This document shows, piece after piece, positions 1 to 5,586 of a DNA stretch of 7,880 bases. Source of the DNA: Candidatus Thorarchaeota archaeon MP11T_1 (lineage in GTDB: Archaea > Asgardarchaeota > Thorarchaeia > Thorarchaeales > Thorarchaeaceae); contig PJET01000191.1 of the NCBI GenBank assembly GCA_002825515.1, positions 1-7,880 on the forward strand, read 5' to 3'. Below the pieces are notes generated by a model that was not told the origin of the DNA, did not search any database, and saw only the letters and a program-made list of their open reading frames with translations. The position numbers were made by a program, and so were the translations under genes. Position 1 is the first letter of the stretch, and each line of letters starts with the position of its first letter.

Positions 1-1
1 T

Positions 2-289
2 AATGCGTATATTCATAATCACAATGATATCAAGCGAGTCTGGGTTAATCTTACAGCGAATCATGATATGTATGAACTCCTCATTAGCGATAACGGTCCT
101 GGTATTCCTGAGAATGTCAGGAGCAATCTGCCCAAACCTGGAAGTCGCTTTGGAATAGGTCTTCATCTGACCTATCACATTGTTGAGAAATATGGTGGAG
201 CAATAGAGATTTCTGATAGAGTTGTGGGTGACTCAAGTCAAGGCACAACAATTAAGATTGTTTTTCCAATTTTGTCAAAGAGTTTTTAG
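2..289 (+). CDS. Sensor histidine kinase, C-terminal ATPase domain (5' partial)
   Basis: The reading frame is open from base 2, so this is the last 95 residues of a longer protein cut by the left edge. It is a GHKL/HATPase_c catalytic domain, which binds ATP to phosphorylate the kinase's own histidine. An N-box start is visible at the edge (NAYIHN, fragment residues 1-6), the G1 box DNGPGI at 30-35, a G2-like box GIGLHL at 51-56, and the closing strand segment SQGTTIKIVFP at 79-89. The stop comes soon after this strand, as is normal for kinases without a fused receiver. The sensor and dimerisation parts lie outside the window, so the signal is unknown. No response regulator follows. The family is clear; only the partner and input are open. 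Confidence 0.9.
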   Translation, partial: NAYIHNHNDIKRVWVNLTANHDMYELLISDNGPGIPENVRSNLPKPGSRFGIGLHLTYHIVEKYGGAIEISDRVVGDSSQGTTIKIVFPILSKSF

Positions 290-568
290 ATGTCACAGAC
301 AAATCACATCTTCTTACAAACCACTTCACCTTCTCGAAATCTCTGATATAGAGTGGAATCAACTATTGAAAGTATTACAATGGCTTGTTGATGAGTCTTT
401 ACCACAAAATAACCAAGATGGAGTTCCAATCTCAACTCATTTCATTCTAAGAACTGCAGCTTTTCTATGATTGGTCTGTGTTACATATCTGTTTGAATTC
501 AGAAAGGCCAAGTTCAAGCTGACGAATCATAGTGTCGATTTCACAATGTACCCCATAGACAAGCATAG

Positions 569-584
569 TTTTTTCATGTTTTTT
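569..584 (+). terminator. Possible oligo-T terminator
   Basis: Two runs of six T separated by four bases. Archaeal RNA polymerase can stop at T tracts without a hairpin, so this could end transcription coming from the histidine kinase before the next promoter. It lies 280 bases beyond the kinase stop, so the link is inferred only. Confidence 0.25.
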
Positions 585-592
585 CATAATTA
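585..592 (+). promoter_or_regulatory. Candidate TATA box for the UbiA-type gene
   Basis: CATAATTA lies about 35-42 bases upstream of the ATG at 627. With the usual archaeal spacing of about 25 bases to the start site, the transcript would have a leader of roughly 10-15 bases. No Shine-Dalgarno sequence is seen before the ATG, which fits a short-leader transcript. Confidence 0.35.
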
Positions 593-626
593 CGGACTAC
601 ATCAGTAAAAACCGAGAATCATCGCA

Positions 627-1463
627 ATGGTAAGGAAAGTTCTGTTATTTCGGAACCTAATAGATAACATACCTAAGAACATTGGACTTTACTCAGTAGG
701 AATCATGTTTCTTCTTATGTTTCGTTTCACATTTGATCTGTTACAGATCCTGATTGGACTACTTGCCTTTCTGGTTTCTTATTCCTCAATTTATGTGCTA
801 AACGACTTATTTGATGCTGAAGAAGACAAGATGGATGAAAGAAAAGCTGTGAGAAAACCAATAGCCTTGGGAGTTGTCAGTAAAAGGGAGGCTCAAATTA
901 CTACCATTTCAATTCTGATTTTGGGTCTTCTACTCTCCATTCTCCTTAACCTGTTATTCTTCTGTGTCGTTGGTTCATTAGTTCTCATCAACCTCATATA
1001 CTCTATTTCGTTGACAAGCATCTGGAAGCAGAGCCTAGAAGATGTACCCCCAAAAAGCTTGAAGCACACGAATCTTGGACTGCCTTTAGTTCTTCTCATG
1101 CAAATTCTGAAGATTTTTCTTCCGTGGACATTTAGCAGTCATGTGATACAATTCCCTATTCTTTTTGCAATTGGATTTTCTTTCATCTATGCGATTCTCT
1201 TCAGAGGTTACAAAGAATATCGAACAATCGGAGAATCCGTCATGCATGCACCGTTCTCCTTTGGATTTGCGAGTGCCTTTTTTATATCCTCAATGAGTCT
1301 GTACCCTGAACCATTAATTCAAGGATTACTTGTGATTTACATACTTGCAGGAATTGTGTTTTTCCGGAATTCATACCTTACTGATAGGAGGGTCCTGCTA
1401 CTGAGTCCAGTTTACATCCTTCTTGGAATCATCATTCTTTTCATCTTGATAACAAGCATGTAG
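627..1463 (+). CDS. UbiA-family membrane prenyltransferase
   Basis: This 278-residue polytopic membrane protein belongs to the UbiA superfamily, which transfers a prenyl group from a polyprenyl diphosphate to an acceptor (quinone ring, glycerol phosphate lipid, heme, sugar phosphate). The first Asp-rich motif is intact: NDLFDAEEDK with N59, D60, D63 and D67, followed by the usual basic stretch and KPIALGVVS at 77-85. Long hydrophobic helices occur around 21-56, 91-125, 151-168, 176-193, 211-225, 231-247 and 257-276. A YS pair at 125-126 and LKHTNLG at 145-151 resemble the middle of family members, but with about a dozen extra residues between them. The second Asp-rich motif expected near 192-206 reads YKEYRTIGES, with the aspartates gone, so the second magnesium-diphosphate site looks altered. 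Length is typical. Acceptor and tail length cannot be told; a quinone or lipid role is inferred from the prenyl synthase and UbiE-like genes further along. Confidence 0.82.
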   Translation: MVRKVLLFRNLIDNIPKNIGLYSVGIMFLLMFRFTFDLLQILIGLLAFLVSYSSIYVLNDLFDAEEDKMDERKAVRKPIALGVVSKREAQITTISILILGLLLSILLNLLFFCVVGSLVLINLIYSISLTSIWKQSLEDVPPKSLKHTNLGLPLVLLMQILKIFLPWTFSSHVIQFPILFAIGFSFIYAILFRGYKEYRTIGESVMHAPFSFGFASAFFISSMSLYPEPLIQGLLVIYILAGIVFFRNSYLTDRRVLLLSPVYILLGIIILFILITSM

Positions 1464-1490
1464 GTGCATTAGAATCCGAAAAGCATCATC

Positions 1491-1498
1491 TTTTAATA
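1491..1498 (+). promoter_or_regulatory. Candidate TATA box for the zinc-ribbon gene
   Basis: TTTTAATA sits 28 bases after the preceding stop codon, with a purine-rich patch (CCGAAAAG, 1477-1484) a few bases upstream that could contribute to a BRE. A start site about 25 bases downstream would fall near 1518-1524, just before the ribosome binding site of the next gene. Confidence 0.45.
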
Positions 1499-1527
1499 CA
1501 GGATTGACCCCTTACTCAGTTCCAAGT

Positions 1528-1533
1528 GGTGAT
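1528..1533 (+). promoter_or_regulatory. Shine-Dalgarno sequence that decides the zinc-ribbon start
   Basis: GGTGAT matches the archaeal anti-Shine-Dalgarno sequence and stands four bases before a GTG at 1538. This favours that GTG over two in-frame GTG codons at 1526 and 1529, which lie before or inside the site. Confidence 0.5.
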
Positions 1534-1537
1534 TTGT

Positions 1538-1888
1538 GTGGTATATTGTCAACATTGCGGTCAACAAAACGATGACAATGCTGAGTTTTGTGCTCAGTGT
1601 GGTGCAGCACTACAGGCAATTGAAAGGCCAAGAGAAGTAAGAACAGACGCCAGAAGACCTGGAGAGCCTAAAGACGATGAATGCTTTGGACTTCCAAATG
1701 GTGATGCCATCTGTGGAGTCATTTTTGGAGGAATAATCATCATATCTGGACTGTCTTGGATACTTGGTTGGGACTTCACAACTCTGTGGGAAACAGCGAT
1801 TGGTCCTTATCTAGTCATAACCTTTGGTGCATTGATTATTTTAGGTGCTATTTACAGCTCAACCCGTAAGAAACGGCGATACCAATAG
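1538..1888 (+). CDS. Zinc-ribbon, two-helix membrane protein
   Basis: A small protein (116 residues from GTG 1538; 120 if GTG 1526 is used). It begins with a zinc ribbon: CQHC and CAQC, two C-x2-C pairs ten residues apart, very near the N-terminus, as in the common MxYCxxCG class of archaeal zinc-ribbon proteins. A charged linker rich in Arg, Asp and Glu follows. Then come two hydrophobic segments, at about 57-78 and 89-107 from GTG 1538, and a very basic tail ending RKKRRYQ. By the positive-inside rule both ends are cytoplasmic, so the ribbon faces the cytoplasm. No catalytic motif is seen, and a role as a membrane-anchored adaptor is only a guess. It has its own promoter-like sequence and is convergent with the Cys-rich membrane protein gene on the other strand, 98 bases away. 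Confidence 0.8.
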   Translation: MVYCQHCGQQNDDNAEFCAQCGAALQAIERPREVRTDARRPGEPKDDECFGLPNGDAICGVIFGGIIIISGLSWILGWDFTTLWETAIGPYLVITFGALIILGAIYSSTRKKRRYQ

Positions 1889-1986
1889 TCTGAGAGAGGA
1901 TCAATTCAAAATCTTGACACGGGTCAAAAGAGTACGTTTCATGTATGAGCGTATCGATAATAGAGGATTCAAAATATTCCTTTTCT

Positions 1987-2730
1987 TCAGGATAAAGGAT
2001 GATTGCAGGTCTTATCATCACATTGCATGCATACCCTCTCATGTTCACCCTTTGACATCACGATTCTGTTGAGAATCCACAGAAGAATGACACAAAGGAT
2101 GTAGAGATCCACAGTGAGATTTTCCGCGATTCTATTTGCTCCTACAAGAAGAAGGAACGCTCCAAAAACAAAAATGACATTCAGAGCAAAACGGAAAAAT
2201 CCTCTCTTAATTGAAACTAATCTGTAAAGCTGATGTTGAATAAGTCCAATGAGTACTCCTGAGAAGCCTATCCAAAATACTAGTAGTTCGTTGATGAACG
2301 AAATTCCAAGGAAGAAATACACTACACCTCCTAGAACTGAGAAAACCGCCCCCGTTGTCAGGCCTGTGCAGCCTGCACAAAAAACCTCGTTTCCAATTTG
2401 GAGAACATGATCTGAGAACGGATCACAGGAATAGTGATGTCCCCGAAGAGCAGGTTTTCGTTGGAGCACTTCAGTTTCTTGTGAATCATCATACTCCACT
2501 TTCTTTGATTTACGAGGAACCAACCGAGAAAAGCTAGATGGTCGAACTCCTACAACTGCACCAAGCAAGCAAATGATAATGAAAATTAATCCAACAAACT
2601 GTGGTTGCGAAACCAGATCCGGGGGGGCTATCATTGTACGCAATACAATCAGTGGTATCAAGCCTAATCCTAGAAGAGATAAAATCTGCAGCCAAAATGA
2701 CAATGATTTTGATGAACTCTTCTCTGACAT
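1987..2730 (-). CDS. Six-helix membrane protein with Cys/His clusters (DUF2085-like signature)
   Basis: A 247-residue protein with hydrophobic segments near 12-34, 45-62, 124-144, 147-166, 178-197 and 207-225. Between helices 2 and 3 is a soluble-looking loop with GHHYSCDPFSDHV (97-109) and then FCAGCTGL (117-124), giving H98, H99, C102, H108, C118 and C121. The pattern recalls the CxxCTG stretch of DUF2085 membrane proteins, but I am not sure of the family. The C-terminal tail adds CMQCDDKTCNH (C234, C237, C242, H244). These could bind zinc or another metal, or an iron-sulfur cluster. The start ATG overlaps the stop of the upstream radical SAM gene by one base (TAATG), so the two are almost surely co-transcribed and translationally coupled. 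The function is unknown; a partner role for the radical SAM enzyme at the membrane is inferred from the overlap. Confidence 0.78.
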   Translation of the reverse strand: MSEKSSSKSLSFWLQILSLLGLGLIPLIVLRTMIAPPDLVSQPQFVGLIFIIICLLGAVVGVRPSSFSRLVPRKSKKVEYDDSQETEVLQRKPALRGHHYSCDPFSDHVLQIGNEVFCAGCTGLTTGAVFSVLGGVVYFFLGISFINELLVFWIGFSGVLIGLIQHQLYRLVSIKRGFFRFALNVIFVFGAFLLLVGANRIAENLTVDLYILCVILLWILNRIVMSKGEHERVCMQCDDKTCNHPLS

Positions 2731-4157
2731 TACTTGAACAATCCTCTCAAGGCTCCCATCACTCCTTGGCGAGCCATGTATCTGTATGTTCTTCTCTTAA
2801 TCTTGTTGCTTGAGAACACTCCTGTTATTCGCCTCTTCATTGATCCATAGAAACTCCGATAACACATGTAAAGTTCCTCTTGGACTTCCATTCGTGAGAG
2901 ATGCTCCGTTGACATAATCGCATGTATCATGTCATAATGTGCCCAGTTTGTATCCTCAATCCACCCATTCTGTACAGCCTCATCGTAAAGACGAGTTCCA
3001 GGGTATGGAGTCAAAATCATGAAAATTGCAATATCAGGATCAAGATCATTGACGTATGCTCGTAGACCTCGCATGGTTTCACGAGAATCACTACGCTCTC
3101 CAATTATCAGTGTAGCCTGAGCGAAGACATCATTTAGTTTTAGAAGCTCCATGGCATCTTTCGACACTGATGGGTCTATTCGTTTGTTGAACGCAGCAAG
3201 AGATTCAGGACTGTGACTTTCAACTCCTGCAAGAATCCAAGTCAATCCAGCTTTACGTAATTTAGGTAGCAAACTCTGGTGTGTAACAATATCATCACAT
3301 CTAGCCTGCATGAACCACATGATATCTTCAGCAAACCCTCTATTGATGATTTCATCGCACAGCTCATCAGTTCTTTTTCCTAACCCGAAATTGTCATCTG
3401 TGAGCCAGAAGAATCTAGTTCCGAACTCGTTGTAACAGAACTCAAACTCATCTGCAATTCGCTTTGGAGTTTTTGATCGCCAAGTTCTTCCCCAAAAAGT
3501 ACATTGAGTGCAGAAATTACAATCATGTGGGCAACCTCTTGAGGCTTCGACAAGAGCATAAGGTGTATCACGTCCAGCCATCATTGTAAAATGATACTCT
3601 TTCATATATTGGCCAACTAAATCATATGCAGGAAATGGTAGGTTCTCAAGATTGTCAAAGAGCGGACGGTCATCAGTTTCTATGATCTTGTCTTTGTGTC
3701 TGAAGGTGATTCCTTTCACATCTGATAGAGAAGTCTGTCCCTTTAATGCACAAACAACTTCAAGGAGAGTTTGTTCCCCCTCTCCCCTTACCACTATGTC
3801 CAGTTCTGGATAGGCTTCAAGACTCTCTTTCGCGAGTACAGTATAATGCTGACCTCCCACAATAGTGGTTATCGATGAATCGACTGTTTTTGCAATCCCT
3901 ATTGTCCGGAGCCCTCGGTATGCGTTACAGGTAGATAGGGAACTCGGTGCCACAATATCAGGATGAAATGCTTCAATATGGTCTTTCAATCCACTCCATG
4001 AAATTCTCTCTGCATTGCAATCTACGACTTCTATCTGAAGTGAATCATCATGCTCTCGGAGATATGCCGCCAGATTGAGAATCCCGAGCGGCGGTGGAAG
4101 ATATTCTCCCATTACAAACCAGAAGTCTTTTGGAGGTTCCACAAACATGATTCGCAT
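2730..4157 (-). CDS. B12-binding-domain radical SAM protein
   Basis: A 475-residue protein of the BchE/HpnR-like (class B) layout. Residues 1-140 form a Rossmann-type cobalamin-binding domain with PPPLGILNLAAYL near the start, HPDIVAPSSLST (65-76), and VVGGQHYT then ELDIVVRGEGEQT (99-130). The DxHxxG cobalt-ligand motif is absent; DCNAERISW stands about there, as in many members of this class. The radical SAM barrel starts with EASRGCPHDCNFC: C209, C213 and C216 make the C-x3-C-x2-C cluster motif, and a fourth Cys (C219) follows at once. Later marks are WLTDDNF (251-257), AGVES (310-314) and LTPYPGTRLYDE (382-393). The C-terminus is basic. Family members methylate unreactive carbons, form rings, or do other radical chemistry on lipids, tetrapyrroles or natural products; the substrate here is not evident. 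It is first in a two-gene operon with a membrane protein. The ATG at 4157 lies close to a TATA-like box. Confidence 0.9.
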   Translation of the reverse strand: MRIMFVEPPKDFWFVMGEYLPPPLGILNLAAYLREHDDSLQIEVVDCNAERISWSGLKDHIEAFHPDIVAPSSLSTCNAYRGLRTIGIAKTVDSSITTIVGGQHYTVLAKESLEAYPELDIVVRGEGEQTLLEVVCALKGQTSLSDVKGITFRHKDKIIETDDRPLFDNLENLPFPAYDLVGQYMKEYHFTMMAGRDTPYALVEASRGCPHDCNFCTQCTFWGRTWRSKTPKRIADEFEFCYNEFGTRFFWLTDDNFGLGKRTDELCDEIINRGFAEDIMWFMQARCDDIVTHQSLLPKLRKAGLTWILAGVESHSPESLAAFNKRIDPSVSKDAMELLKLNDVFAQATLIIGERSDSRETMRGLRAYVNDLDPDIAIFMILTPYPGTRLYDEAVQNGWIEDTNWAHYDMIHAIMSTEHLSRMEVQEELYMCYRSFYGSMKRRITGVFSSNKIKRRTYRYMARQGVMGALRGLFK

Positions 4158-4183
4158 ATTAGAACATCTCGCAAGAGAATCTA

Positions 4184-4191
4184 CAATTAAA
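4184..4191 (-). promoter_or_regulatory. Candidate TATA box for the radical SAM operon
   Basis: Read on the minus strand, TTTAATTG lies 26-33 bases upstream of the ATG at 4157, so the start site would fall within a few bases of the ATG. No Shine-Dalgarno sequence precedes it, so the operon mRNA is probably leaderless. A second A/T-rich box (TATTTTAG, 4208 to 4201) lies further upstream. Confidence 0.4.
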
Positions 4192-4300
4192 CCCCAGGAA
4201 CTAAAATACCTTCTCAGCTAGGGAGCTATGTTTCTCTCAATAGTCAATGTGTTCATATGTGACAGCTAATCATTGGAGATACAGTTGGTTTAGGAACTAG

Positions 4301-4420
4301 GTGTTTGTATTGGACTCAGTAGACATAGGTATTCTGAGAGCTCTTGGAGAGAACTTTTGAGCATCCTACCAAGAAATGGGCAGAGAATTAGGAATGGCAT
4401 CAAATGGAGAATTGGCTTGA
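4301..4420 (+). pseudogene. Decayed Lrp/AsnC-like helix-turn-helix regulator fragment
   Basis: Reading from GTG 4301 gives LDSVDIGILRALGENF, a TGA stop at 4358-4360, then ASYQEMGRELGMASN, and another TGA at 4418-4420. Without the first stop this matches the start of Lrp/AsnC-type DNA-binding domains (lDxxDxxILrxLxENxRxSyxELxxxlGxSxx) almost position by position. The first TGA sits exactly where the family usually has Arg, so a single CGA-to-TGA change would explain it. After the second stop the frame stays open to a TAA at 4538, but I recognise no wing or ligand domain there. An in-frame TAG just before the GTG marks the left limit. TGA ends other genes in this window, so recoding is unlikely. 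Best read as a truncated, inactivated copy of a regulator; its former target is unknown. Confidence 0.6.
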
Positions 4421-4493
4421 CAATACTTTGATTCACATATTTCTGCATCTGCTCCCATGATGCTCAGTCTGTTTGTTATAGGCCATCTGCCCC

Positions 4494-4525
4494 ACGCAGA
4501 GAGTCCCCGACGCGGGTCTATGCGT
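4494..4525. repeat. Stem-loop upstream of the flavin-reductase gene
   Basis: ACGCA (4494-4498) pairs with TGCGT (4521-4525), AGA (4500-4502) with TCT (4517-4519), and CCCG (4506-4509) with CGGG (4513-4516) across a three-base loop. Together they make about 12 pairs with one mismatch and one three-base bulge. The local GC content is clearly above the surroundings. It ends 41 bases before the next ATG. It could be a relic, a terminator-like structure or an operator; the sequence alone does not decide. Confidence 0.4.
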
Positions 4526-4536
4526 ACACGAGTAGG

Positions 4537-4544
4537 TTAAAGAA
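4537..4544 (+). promoter_or_regulatory. Candidate TATA box for the flavin-reductase gene
   Basis: TTAAAGAA lies 23-30 bases upstream of the ATG at 4567, so transcription would begin almost at the ATG. There is no Shine-Dalgarno sequence, which fits a leaderless message. A weaker alternative (TTGTTATA, 4473-4480) would place the stem-loop at 4494-4525 around the transcript start. Confidence 0.35.
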
Positions 4545-4566
4545 AGAACCATGATTTTGTCCAACT

Positions 4567-5130
4567 ATGGCAAAAGTAGAAATTGATCCAGGAGGATCAC
4601 CCTTCCCCAAACCGATTGTACTCATAGGCTCGATGGTTGAAGGTCGACCAAATTTCATTACAGTTGCATGGTTCAATCGCATGAGTAGAACTCCAAACAT
4701 CTGGGGGGCATGTGTGGGAAAAACGAAGCATACAGTCCAAGGAATAAAGGAGAACAGAACATTCAGTGTCAACTTTCCAGCCGCAGATCTAGTGGTGAAG
4801 ACTGACTATTGTGGTATTCGTTCTGGAAAAGATGTGGACAAGTCAAAATTGTTCGATGTATTCTACGGAGCACTGGGAAACGCTCCCATGATTCAAGAAT
4901 GTCCTGTTACAGCCGAGTGCACACTACATGAACTCATTGACATATCAACGCACTATCTTGTTCTAGGTGAGGTGAAACATATCTATTCAGAGGAACGGTT
5001 CATGTCGGAAGGCGTTCTAGATCAAAAGAAATTGAACTTCTTACTCTTTACTAATCCAGCTTTCCAATACTGGACACTTGGTGATGTAGTGGCAGATGCT
5101 TACTCTGTCGGTAAGCAACTTGAAGAATAG
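4567..5130 (+). CDS. Flavin reductase-like, FMN-binding split-barrel protein
   Basis: A 187-residue protein of the flavin-reductase-like/flavoredoxin family, whose members form dimeric split barrels that bind FMN and pass electrons from NAD(P)H or ferredoxin-type donors. Family marks in order: PFPKPIVLIGS near 12-22, NFITVAWFNRMSRTPN at 29-44 (the segment that usually contacts FMN phosphate), ACVGKTKHTVQGIKENRTFSVN at 48-69, DYCGIRSGKDVDKSKLF at 80-96, ECPVTAECTL at 111-120 and HYLVLGEV at 129-136. The length is typical for the stand-alone archaeal and anaerobe members. It appears cytoplasmic, with no signal or membrane segment. The stop lies 8 bases from the end of the convergent VOC gene, so the two transcripts probably overlap at their 3' ends. 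The electron donor and acceptor are not evident from the context. Confidence 0.88.
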   Translation: MAKVEIDPGGSPFPKPIVLIGSMVEGRPNFITVAWFNRMSRTPNIWGACVGKTKHTVQGIKENRTFSVNFPAADLVVKTDYCGIRSGKDVDKSKLFDVFYGALGNAPMIQECPVTAECTLHELIDISTHYLVLGEVKHIYSEERFMSEGVLDQKKLNFLLFTNPAFQYWTLGDVVADAYSVGKQLEE

Positions 5131-5138
5131 GAATCCTG

Positions 5139-5507
5139 CTATTCTCTCCTAAATTCGAGAAGTTCGAGAGTGTTACCCGCAGGGTCTTTCATTGCCATGA
5201 AACGTCCAGCTACAAAAGGTTGAGGTTCATCATGCAGGAAGTTGACACCTTTACCTTTGAGTTCCTTTGCCGTCTTCTCAATGTTGCCTGTCGCTACACA
5301 CAAAACGACCTGTGACCCGCCGGGATAAACTGCGTTGGCCGGTTTGTCTACTTGCTCAAGAATAACAGTAGGACCATCACTCTTCAACTGAATTATGCAT
5401 CCATCATCGTAAGTGTTCTCCACTTCGAAACCCAGTGCATTACAGTAGAACTCCTTTGCCTTATCGATATCGTCCACATATATTCCAATCACACTGAAGC
5501 TAGTCAT
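5139..5507 (-). CDS. Glyoxalase/bleomycin-resistance (VOC) superfamily protein
   Basis: A 122-residue single-domain VOC protein with two beta-alpha-beta-beta-beta modules. Module one is IGIYVDDIDKAKEFYCNALGFEVE (7-30) through VILEQVD (48-54). Module two is QVVLCVATGNIEKTAKELKGKGVNFL (66-91) through MKDPAGNTLELLEF (106-119), the classic closing DPxGNxLEL stretch. Of the four metal-ligand positions, the two acidic ones look kept (E51 and E115), but the two usual histidines are not: the first strand has I/V and the third position is near Q66/V67. It may therefore bind a small ligand or use a different metal site rather than act as glyoxalase I. The start ATG has a good Shine-Dalgarno sequence five bases upstream, and an inverted repeat lies in the promoter. 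The specific substrate is unknown. Confidence 0.86.
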   Translation of the reverse strand: MTSFSVIGIYVDDIDKAKEFYCNALGFEVENTYDDGCIIQLKSDGPTVILEQVDKPANAVYPGGSQVVLCVATGNIEKTAKELKGKGVNFLHDEPQPFVAGRFMAMKDPAGNTLELLEFRRE

Positions 5508-5512
5508 GTTAG

Positions 5513-5518
5513 CACCTC
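5513..5518 (-). promoter_or_regulatory. Shine-Dalgarno sequence of the VOC gene
   Basis: GAGGTG on the minus strand, five bases from the ATG at 5507. It is one of the few clear ribosome binding sites in the window and implies a leadered transcript for this gene. Confidence 0.55.
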
Positions 5519-5544
5519 AATACGAACCAGACATGTTCAATATT

Positions 5545-5563
5545 CGATAAGTATTGCTTATCG
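5545..5563. promoter_or_regulatory. Perfect inverted repeat, likely operator at the VOC promoter
   Basis: CGATAAG, a five-base spacer, then CTTATCG: seven perfectly paired bases per arm, 38 bases upstream of the VOC start. On the minus strand it overlaps the A/T-rich stretch AATACTTATCG that could serve as the TATA box, with a start site near 5525-5530 and a leader containing the Shine-Dalgarno site. A dimeric regulator binding here would block TBP, so repression is the natural guess. It lies after the stop of the polyprenyl synthase gene, so it most likely controls the VOC gene separately. Confidence 0.45.
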
Positions 5564-5586
5564 CGCATTTTGCGGTTCTACTATTT

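Larger units (their letters stand above)
290..626. other. Gene-poor stretch between the histidine kinase and the prenyltransferase
   Basis: I see no convincing gene in these 337 bases. A plus-strand frame runs through to 470, but it starts inside the kinase gene in another frame and shows no recognisable domain. A minus-strand 40-codon frame (587 to 465) starts with ATG and is noted separately as doubtful. The right end has two T6 tracts (569-574 and 579-584) and an A/T-rich box just before the prenyltransferase gene. No tRNA, CRISPR repeat or insertion-sequence end was recognised. Confidence 0.5.

Noticed and set aside
222..470. Plus-strand frame of 82 codons starting in the kinase gene
   Set aside because: Its first part overlaps the conserved end of the kinase ATPase domain in another frame, and the rest shows no known motif or ribosome binding site.
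1914..1927. TTGAC/GTCAA hairpin after the zinc-ribbon gene as an intrinsic terminator
   Set aside because: Only five pairs, and no T tract follows directly; too weak to call.
1848..2048. Minus-strand frame of 66 codons between the zinc-ribbon and Cys-rich membrane protein genes
   Set aside because: It overlaps the ends of both well-supported genes, in particular the CMQC...CNH tail of the membrane protein, so it is a shadow frame.
4358..4540. Selenocysteine or other recoding of TGA in the regulator fragment, with the stem-loop at 4494-4525 as a SECIS element
   Set aside because: The TGA replaces an ordinary Arg in a DNA-binding domain, the family has no selenoproteins, the stem-loop lacks an obvious archaeal SECIS bulge, and TGA is a normal stop in other genes of the window.
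4480..4560. A tRNA-like segment around the GC-rich stem-loop
   Set aside because: No cloverleaf could be drawn: no T-arm GGTTCxAxTCC box and no paired acceptor stem on either strand.
4518..4772. Minus-strand frame opposite the flavin-reductase gene start
   Set aside because: It lies antiparallel to the conserved FMN-binding segment, and its product is not recognisable.
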